Origin: Stomorhina lunata | Taxonomy: Eukaryota; Arthropoda; Insecta; Diptera; Rhiniidae | Reading direction: 5' to 3' | NCBI GenBank assembly: GCA_933228675.1 | Contig: OW121740.1 | Coordinates: 6,265,442 to 6,329,441 of the forward strand | Length of the DNA: 64,000 nt | Part shown: positions 56,196 through 64,000 of the stretch, one piece after another | Layout: every line of letters starts with the position of its first letter | How positions within the stretch are numbered: position 1 is the first letter of the stretch | Position numbers and translations under genes: made by a program | Notes under the pieces: model-generated | The model's input: only the letters and a program-made list of their open reading frames with translations | Databases searched by the model: none | Told to the model about the DNA's origin: nothing

Positions 56196-56443
56196 AGTTA
56201 TGATAATGTAATAATATTTAGTACTTATCATCACTATTAAAAATATCAATGTATCATCTCTATATCACTCTATAAAAATTACTGTTAAAACTTGTTTTCA
56301 TATTTTAAGTATTATCATTCGTGTATATATGATTTTCGATTTTGTTACATGTAATTCATTCTTATAAGTACTCTCGATCAATAAAGTTAATTTTGTTTTT
56401 GAAGAAGAAATTAAAAGTTGTTTGTAATTTAAATTACATAACT
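56196..56443 (+). repeat. 3' LTR (248 bp)
   Basis: Identical to 51,050-51,297 by my line-by-line reading. Followed by the CGCA target duplication. AATAAA near 56,379 should end the element's transcript. Confidence 0.95.
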
Positions 56444-56678
56444 CGCACGTCACTCCATTGCTTAATCTTACTTTTTGGACCTTTTTTAAACTTCATGAGT
56501 TTTTTTTATGATAAAATGCGTTACAAATGCTTCTCTTAATGAAAAAAATAGTTTAATATATTTATTTTAGACAAATAAAAAAAAATACAATGAAAAAAAT
56601 ATTTTCTTTTTATTTTCTTTTGCTTGACTTTTCAGGGATTTCAAATTGAGAACGAAGTGTGTAGTGATTTTACCTAGT

Positions 56679-58127
56679 TTTTATTGTACTATGCATGAAA
56701 TAAATACTAAAGGAAGTGCCACTTCAAAATTTTTGACTATAAGGAATATCTTTGAAGTTTGTATATTTTGTCAATATCACACAGATCGTTGCCACACTCG
56801 TAGATTATTTTATGGAAATTTGTAAACTAAAATGTGTAGTTTGAAAAACAAAAATAAATTAAACTTAAAATAACTAATATTTTCAATAAATAGTCTAATA
56901 AAATTTGTAGTTTGTAGCTTTGTAGATGCTAAAACGGATAAGATCTCAATTATATATTTCGTGTGTGTTACTGAATAACGAATTACGGGCAAACTGCTGC
57001 GGCGTTTGAGATAATATTCACAGCTTGTTTTCCTAAAAGTTTAGGGAAGGACTCGATAGACTTTGAAAACATGACTGACATGAAAGCACCCACTAGGAGC
57101 AATTTTGTGGATCTCAGTTCAAAAACTTTACTTACTAAGTTTTCCCAAACTCTACAAGTAAAATAGAGGGGACTTCTTTCAGCCAAGGACATGTACTAGA
57201 TTCTATTTTTAGACTAATTGAAGAAGACCTACAGTTTGCCGCTGGCTCCTAATGGCAAATAACTTAATACTCAATAACCAGTCTCTACCTGTATTACAGA
57301 CCTTATGTCCACAAAATCTTTAACATTCCGATATAAAAGAATGGTTGAGGCCCTATGCTCCACTGAGAGTCAAGGATAAAGTTAAGAAATATTAAAAATT
57401 ACCAAACAATTTTGATACTTAAATGGGATTTTTTTTGAAAAGTAAGGTAGCCTCATTTTTTGAGTAAACTTCAGATATTCTTTCTTGTCAAATAGTTAAT
57501 GTTTACAAAATAAAAAGTAAGTGGCACTTCCTTTAATATTTATTTCATGGTACTATGGATAACCCTATATATTTGACACTGAAATCAGTGTTTGCAACAC
57601 TGTAATACTAAACACGTTACAAATTCTGACAAAGATCTTAAAATATTAAACTCATATTACATTGATTAAACTGTGTACTTTAAATCACAAATTATGCACT
57701 TTAAATGGTATTTTATTTTAATTTAACTAAAATAAAGTATCCTTAATAGGATTTTTAGGCCCTTTCATTGTTTTTTGAATGTTTGTTAAATCGTTTGCGT
57801 GTGTGTAACTAATGATACTAGATGTTTTCAAGAAAAGCATGATTTGCAACACTTATACAAAAATATTTGCGCGGATTTGTTTAGTTTTGCTGATATAAAA
57901 CTATTAAAAACAAACTTTAATAAATTATAAATAAACAATTCAGCGTGCGTCAAAAAGAAAATCTGTTGAGGTCCAACAAATCTTTACGTTCTTTAAATTA
58001 ACTATAATATTTTTGTAGAAGATTTAAAAATCCTAAACCAAGTTAAAAATTGTGTGATAAACATTTGCCAAAATATAAATGTACTATTTAATGTTTTAAT
58101 TTGTAAAATATCAAAATATATTTGAAA
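56679..58127. other. Intergenic DNA upstream of the BLM gene
   Basis: 57,348-57,380 repeats the short fragment also seen at 8043-8077. The minus-strand frame at 56,983-57,192 has no recognised domain but its base composition suggests a decayed coding piece. The BLM promoter should lie just before 58,128. Confidence 0.4.
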
Positions 58128-61100
58128 ATGTCGAAAAATACCTCATCACAAAAACTGGCCACAGCCAAGACGAAGCAGATGTCTTTGAGTTCTTTTTTGG
58201 GATGTTCCCAAAACAAAAAAGGTAGTGTAGTTCGTATGTGTGCGTGTATGTAGATCATATGAATTGTTATCCTACAGCAACACATGTTAATGGGGAATAG
58301 TAATGGTATGTTTCCGTTTGGGACTCTGCGAATGTTTTACCATGAAGGCACAACTTGTGAATCTCCCAAAATTAGTAGTAGAAGATCTCCTCTTACGGAC
58401 TTATCGGTCAAGTGTAAGTTTTTAGTTCTCTAGATCCGAGGTCACAACAACATTAAAGCCATCAAAAGAGTAGATAATCAGTAGTTGTGGAGGCATGCTT
58501 TTGATACACTCCTAAAAATCTAATTAAGATAGATTAAGCGAAAACGATGTTTAAAGAAAAGTTACAATTTTTTCTATGAACGTATAGACTATATTCTTTT
58601 TATAAGTGTCAAAGTGTATACCTACCTATATTGTATCGAGGGCATTGAGTTGTTGAATCCCTTTTAATTTCCTTTAAGAACAGCATTAATGTTTTTGAGC
58701 CATATTCGATTTTTTTACATAGAAATACTATGCAATAATGAAGAAAAAATCTACATCTTACGTATTATCGAATAATTGATAAAATTAAAGCAGATTATTT
58801 AAATGAAATTCCATACTTTACATTATACGAGTCTAAAATAAAAATTTTAATTTTCCTATGGATGTACAGACTTTTTCTTCCATTTAAAAGTCTTCAGGTG
58901 GATTTACCGTATATGTATAGCCTTTCAAAAACTGAACCAAATTTTCCCATTGCATAATTTATATTTCATGAGGCAGAATTTTTATACATATTTCTTAACA
59001 TTTGCATTAGTAAAGTAGGATGTCATATTGCCCGTATAAAATTGATTTCCTTTTTAAACTATGATAAAGTTTAATCGAAAAATTAATATTTCAGAACCTG
59101 TACTAACAAAAAAGCCAATGAATCCTATTTATTTGGATTCTGATACCGATGAGGAACTAGAGGATGGTCTTCAAAAATCAAAAACTTCACAAAAAGAACA
59201 ACCTATAAAAAAAGATAATAACACCAAAAGTACTGTAGTAATTAAGAAATATTTATATGAAGATGTTGATAAATCACCTCTAGCACCTGTAAAAAACAAA
59301 CTTAAAACAGGCATCGATACAATACTCGTAAATAAATCTTTTGTAAATTTGTCATCATCGCCAAATAAAATAAATTTTGATGATATAGAAAACACTTATC
59401 AATCTTCTATGAAAACTCTAAATGAAAGTATTGAGAAACTAACCAAGGACCGAAGTAAATTTACCCTAACTCCTGTAAAAAAATCTTCATCGACCAACAT
59501 ATCATCACCAGCAGTATCACCAACGCCGAAAAAAGAACATCAATTATTACCAAATCATCAACTGGATAGCACACTTAATGATAGCTTCGATGATCTTGTT
59601 AATCAAACAAATAGATTGAAAACTAAAAACCATACTACAGATATAGAAAAAAATGTATTGGATTTAGTTAAAATTAAAAGTGATCTAAATAATAAGTTTT
59701 CCAGTTTAAAAGATGACAAAAGTAAACTTTCTGATTCAAATGAAGTCAAAACTGAAAAATTTTTAATTAAATCCGAAATGTTTAAAGATGAAACGCCACA
59801 GTCAACAAAATCTAACATGGAAAATGGCTTGGAAAAACCCGCAACATCAACAATTGATATGACTGGTGTTATGAAAAATGAGAAACCAAACATAAGTATT
59901 GTTTTCGAATATGGACTTAATGATTACTTGTGTGACATAATGCAAAATCAACATTTTAAAACAGGAGTTAATGAAGTAAGTTAAAGTATATATATAAAAA
60001 AAAAACAATTTTAGCCTATATATATTTTAATTTACAATAACATTTTTCATGCATCTATTTTTAATTTTATTGAAGGACAACATTCATGTTCTCAAGTCAA
60101 GCTTGAATTTCTTTAAATCGAAATACTCTGAATTAATGGAGAAATATTGTAATATAATTGATCAAATCCCAGCCGATTACTTTAATGCAATTGAGGGCTT
60201 TGAGCCGGGTACCTTTTTAAAATTAAAGATAATACGACAAAAATTTAAAGCAAAAACAAAACTTCTCAATAATACGTTGGAAAAACTTAATAAAAAACAT
60301 GAATTTCTCAATATTGATGACGTTGAGACTGATGATGAAGTGGAGCTAAATAGACAAAAATCCGTAAAAAAATCGAATCAAAGTAATTTAGAAATGAAAA
60401 CAAATAAACCAATACTGCATTTACAATCCGATCCTGATTTTAATATTGATGACATGGAAGAGGAGGAAAGGCAGATGAAAGCCGAACAAAATGAAATGAA
60501 TATTAAGAAAAGTAAAGAGGCAGTAAGACCATGTAAGCCCACCATAGAACTACAACCGGAACCTGATTTTGATATTGATGACATGGAAGAAGAGGAAAGA
60601 CAAATGAAAGCCGAACAAAATGAAATGAACAATTGGAGAAAACCCGCAGTCATTACAAATTATTGCAATGGTGCTCCTGAAGATGAGGAAGATTTGGTGG
60701 AAAGTAATACTAGTCTTCAGAAAGAGAAATGTAAAGCTGAAAAGATGTCCGAATTAACACGTTTTAAAGAAGAACTTGTACATGATTTATGTGAGGAAGA
60801 TGAATCTATGGAAAATGCCGAACAAACTTATTTAAAGGAAACAATATGTTTGGATGATGATGAATACGATAATTATAGCTCAAATATCACAGCCAAAAAT
60901 CTCAATGTAAACGACGAAGAAGATGAGTGTGAATTAGATGATCTATTAAATGATATTAAGGAGCAGGATAATGAGTTAAAAGGTCGTCTATCAACATTTA
61001 ATGGTTATGCCTATAAAGATTTTGAAGAAGAGAAAGTTCCTATTAAAGAGCAGCCAACAGCCCAACGCATAACATTTCCAGTTGAATCTAATCAAAGAGT

Positions 61101-64000
61101 TAAAACGCCCGAACTTGATGAAGACGGATTTCCAGTAAGTATTAAGTATGTATTTTTTTTAAATTTTTAGTACACAAATATCTATTTTTATTTCTCACCG
61201 TAGATTTATGATCCCGAACAATTCGAATTGGCCTTTTCACAAGCAGCATCGAAACAACCCCACAATTTTAATTACAACGCTAAGAGCAGAACCTCGGTCA
61301 GTAGCACAATTACAATTGATGATGATGATGACGACGATCGGCCAAGTACCAGTTTCAGAGCGTCTCTGGCTAATAATTTACTAAAAACACCTACTACTGT
61401 TAATAACAACAATCGACCAACTTTAACTAAATCTGCTCAAAAAATAGCTGGAAATTTCCATTCGAATGTTCATAATGATGGTATAACTGGCGAATTTGAT
61501 GGTCAGAACTATCCGCATTCCGAACGCATGATGCAAGCTTTACGTTTTAATTTTGGTCTTAAAAGTTTTCGTCCCAATCAACTACAAGTGATAAATGCAG
61601 CTCTATTAGGGCATGATTGTTTTGTACTAATGCCGACTGGTGGTGGCAAGTCATTGTGTTATCAATTGCCATCTATTTTAACTGAAGGTGTTACTATTGT
61701 CATAAGTCCTTTAAAATCACTTATTTGCGATCAAGTAAATAAGTTGGCTTCTTTGGATGTAAGTTGGAAAATGTTTAATTATATTTTTTTAGATAAGGAA
61801 GTATTAAACTACATTTCAGATCTATGCAAAAAATTTCTCTGGAGATCAATCCTTACAAGAACAGCGTGCTATATACTGCGATTTAGAGACCACACCTCCG
61901 CGAATTAAAATTCTATATGTTACTCCCGAAAAGATATCTAGTTCGACAAAATTTCAAGATCTTTTAGATACTCTTTATAGTAATAACTCAATCAGCCGTT
62001 TTGTCATAGACGAAGCCCATTGTGTGTCGCAATGGGGTCATGACTTTCGTCCCGACTACAAACGTTTGGGCATATTGCGGAAACGTTTTCCCAAAGTTAA
62101 TACAATGGCTCTTACAGCCACGGCCACACCTCGTGTTAGACTGGATATATTGAAACAGTTGAATCTAACAAATCCTAAATGGTTTTTGTCTAGCTTTAAT
62201 CGTAGTAATCTCAAATACACCGTATTACCGAAAAAGGGTCAAGCCACATTAGAGGATATTAAATCGTTTATACGTTCACGCCCTTTGACAGACAGTGGCA
62301 TTATATATTGTTTGTCGCGTAAAGAATGCGATGATGTTGCAAAAGGGATGTGTGCGGCTGGTGTAAAAGCCTGCGCTTATCACGCCGGTCTCAGCGATAG
62401 TATAAGGGAGTCTAGACAGAAAGATTGGATCACTAATAAGGTTCGCGTCATATGTGCTACGGTAGCCTTTGGCATGGGTATAGATAAACCCGATGTACGT
62501 TTCGTTTTGCACTATTCAATGCCTAAGTCAATAGAGGGTTATTATCAAGAAGCAGGTCGCGCTGGACGCGATGGTGAATTTGCCCACTGTATTCTCTATT
62601 ACAACTATAGTGATATGTTACGTTATCGCAAAATGATGGACAGTAAGTTTGTAATGAATAAATCCACAAACAATTATTTAGTTAAATATTTAATTTTATT
62701 AAATTAGTGGATAAATCCGTAACATACGATGTTAAAAGGATTCATGTCGAAAACTTAAATCGTATTGTCGGTTATTGTGAAAATGTTACGGATTGTCGGC
62801 GCGCTCAGCAGTTGGATTATTTTGGAGAACATTTTACCAGAGAAGAATGCCTAAATTTTAGAGAAACAGCTTGTGATAATTGTCTGAAACAAAAACGTTA
62901 TCAGGTGAAATTGAGTTATTTCTATTACGAAAATGAGCATAATTAAATTTTTTATGTTTTCTTCACTTCAGAAAATCGATGCTTTGGAACACTCTCGTAA
63001 AGTCATTCGTTGTGTTAAGGATTTATGTAGTGGACGTTCTAGATTTACTTTACTACATATTGGTAATTTCCAGTTGTAATTACAATACCAAATGTTAAAT
63101 TAAAATAATTTAAATTTTCAGCTGATGTATTGAAAGGTTCAAATATTAAGAAAATCGTTGATAATGGCCACAATAAAACGCCATATCATGGTATGCTTAA
63201 AGATTGGGACAAGGCTGACATACAAAGACTGTTACGCATTATGGTAACACAGGAATATTTACGGGAAGATCTTATTTTTGCCAATGATATACCGCAAGCG
63301 TATATCTATTTAGGACCTAAAGTTGAAAAAATTATGAAAGAGCAAATTAACATGGAATTCGCCTTGACGCGCAAAGAAGGAAAAGCACAAGCGCTTAATA
63401 TCAATAATGAGTTGCTTGACAGCGCAAAGAAAACATCATCGAAAAGTAGTCAACAACTTAAAGATATCTATGAACGATGTTACTCTGACTTACTTGATCT
63501 TTGTCGCACAATTGCGGCCGCTCGTAATGTTACTATGGCTAGCATCATGAATATACAGGCTATTAAGGCCATGGCAGAACAACTGCCCGAGACTGAAGTC
63601 GATATGTGTTCTATACCTCATGTAACTAAAGCGAATTTCGATAAATACGGTGAGAAGTTGTTAGAGATTACAAGAAACTATGCCGCCGAAAAATTATGCC
63701 TGCTAATGGATCTGGAGGAAGAAGCTGAAAAGGAAAAAACATCTTCAACATCATCAACTTTTAAACGCTTAAGAGTAGATAGTAGCGAGGATGATGATGT
63801 TGACGATCGTGATGGCGAGGATTGGGGCAGAGTGGCTGCCTCACAAGGAAGTGCAAACGGTGGAGGTAGTAGTAGTTATCGTGGTAAAAGAAAACGTAAT
63901 TGGCGAGGAGGCGGAGCGAAGAAATATCGCAAATCGGGTGGAGGAGCAGCATCTTCGTCTTGGGGTGGGGCCGCTGCGGCTGGTTCACCAAGACGGAAGT
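58128..64000 (+). CDS. Blm: BLM RecQ-family DNA helicase (partial, runs off right edge)
   Basis: 3'-5' helicase that dissolves double Holliday junctions with Top3-alpha/RMI1 and suppresses crossovers (family knowledge; mus309 in Drosophila). Exons: 58,128-58,221, 59,095-59,975, 60,076-61,134, 61,204-61,758, 61,820-62,642, 62,708-62,904, 62,972-63,062, 63,122 to beyond 64,000; all GT-AG and phase-consistent, about 1526 codons so far. The N-terminal half is acidic and disordered with an SxxSFLG-like start (MSLSSFLGC). Helicase core from about residue 788: motif I MPTGGGKS (about 821), DEAH (about 927), motif [12 protein letters not shown] (about 1107). RQC zinc cysteines in [11 protein letters not shown] and ACDNC; HRDC about 1342-1425. 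The tail is K/R/G-rich ([10 protein letters not shown]), probably nuclear localisation. The stop is not in the window. Confidence 0.95.

Larger units (their letters stand above)
51050..56443 (+). mobile_element. Ty3/gypsy-class LTR retrotransposon, apparently intact, no env
   Basis: 5394 bp with two 248-bp LTRs that I find identical at every position, gag and pol frames without internal stops, a primer-binding site and a polypurine tract. It is flanked by a 4-bp duplication CGCA (51,046-51,049 and 56,444-56,447). Pol order is protease, reverse transcriptase, RNase H, integrase, which defines Ty3/gypsy. LTR ends AGTTAT..ATAACT are gypsy-like rather than TG..CA. Only about 260 bp separate pol and the 3' LTR, so no envelope gene is present. 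Identical LTRs imply a recent insertion. Family name not determined. Confidence 0.95.
50928..56678. mobile_element. MITE-like inverted-repeat element split by the LTR retrotransposon
   Basis: A perfect 17-bp inverted repeat, ACTAGGTAAAATCACTA at 50,928-50,944 and TAGTGATTTTACCTAGT at 56,662-56,678, brackets the retrotransposon. The match continues imperfectly inward (TCAATTT, GTCAAG, AAAAGAAAATATT). Without the retrotransposon and one target copy the element would be about 353 bp. No clear target duplication was found. Confidence 0.6.

Noticed and set aside
56983..57192. Minus-strand 69-residue frame with coding-like composition
   Set aside because: No recognised domain or splice context; possibly an old transposon piece but not supportable as a gene.

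Overview
The window looks like nuclear DNA of a higher fly (Diptera, Schizophora). It is very AT-rich. It carries intron-containing genes with short (about 50-80 bp) GT-AG introns, and their products closely resemble Drosophila proteins. The intergenic DNA is packed with miniature transposons, mariner-type relics and AT-rich tandem arrays. A calyptrate fly such as a blowfly or house-fly relative is my inference; I ran no database comparison. From memory, several of these genes (WDR55-like, thiamin pyrophosphokinase, Blm) lie close together in Drosophila, so part of the gene order may be conserved.

Layout. 1-19.3 kb has no host gene I can support. It holds a tRNA-derived SINE-like end, two large satellites (29-bp unit at 2.7-4.3 kb, 30-bp unit at 5.9-7.85 kb), a long inverted repeat with another repeat in its loop (8.94-10.5 kb), two mariner-superfamily relics, and many MITEs. 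Genes follow: a short-chain acyl-CoA dehydrogenase (19.3-20.8 kb, minus); a TBC1D10/Whacked-type RabGAP (28.55-30.1 kb, plus, with a GC-AG intron); then a repeat-rich stretch at 30-39 kb with a 32-bp satellite, MITEs, a LINE tail, a fold-back array and a self-nested MITE. A dense gene cluster comes next: WDR55 (39.3-40.8, minus), RAD1 (41.2-42.0, minus), a SWS1/ZSWIM7-like SWIM protein (42.15-42.65, minus), KLHL18-like BTB-Kelch (42.9-45.2, plus), thiamin pyrophosphokinase (46.6-48.0, minus) and an AUH-type enoyl-CoA hydratase (48.6-49.5, minus). After an IS630-type relic, a young Ty3/gypsy-class LTR retrotransposon (51,050-56,443, identical LTRs, CGCA target duplication) sits inside an older MITE-like element. 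The BLM RecQ helicase gene (58.1 kb to the right edge, plus, last exon cut) ends the window.

How genes relate. Three genes act in DNA damage response and recombination: RAD1 (9-1-1 clamp), SWS1 (Rad51 mediator) and BLM (double-Holliday-junction dissolution). RAD1 and SWS1 lie head to tail about 110 bp apart, and SWS1 shares a 274-bp divergent promoter region with KLHL18. Two genes are mitochondrial acyl-CoA enzymes (butyryl-CoA dehydrogenase type and methylglutaconyl-CoA hydratase type). The most unusual material is the repeat content: a MITE group that makes 3-bp target duplications of the form ATN, shown by one copy nested in another with the empty site still readable, and a set of related 29/30/32-bp satellites, one bounded by a perfect 15-bp inverted repeat.
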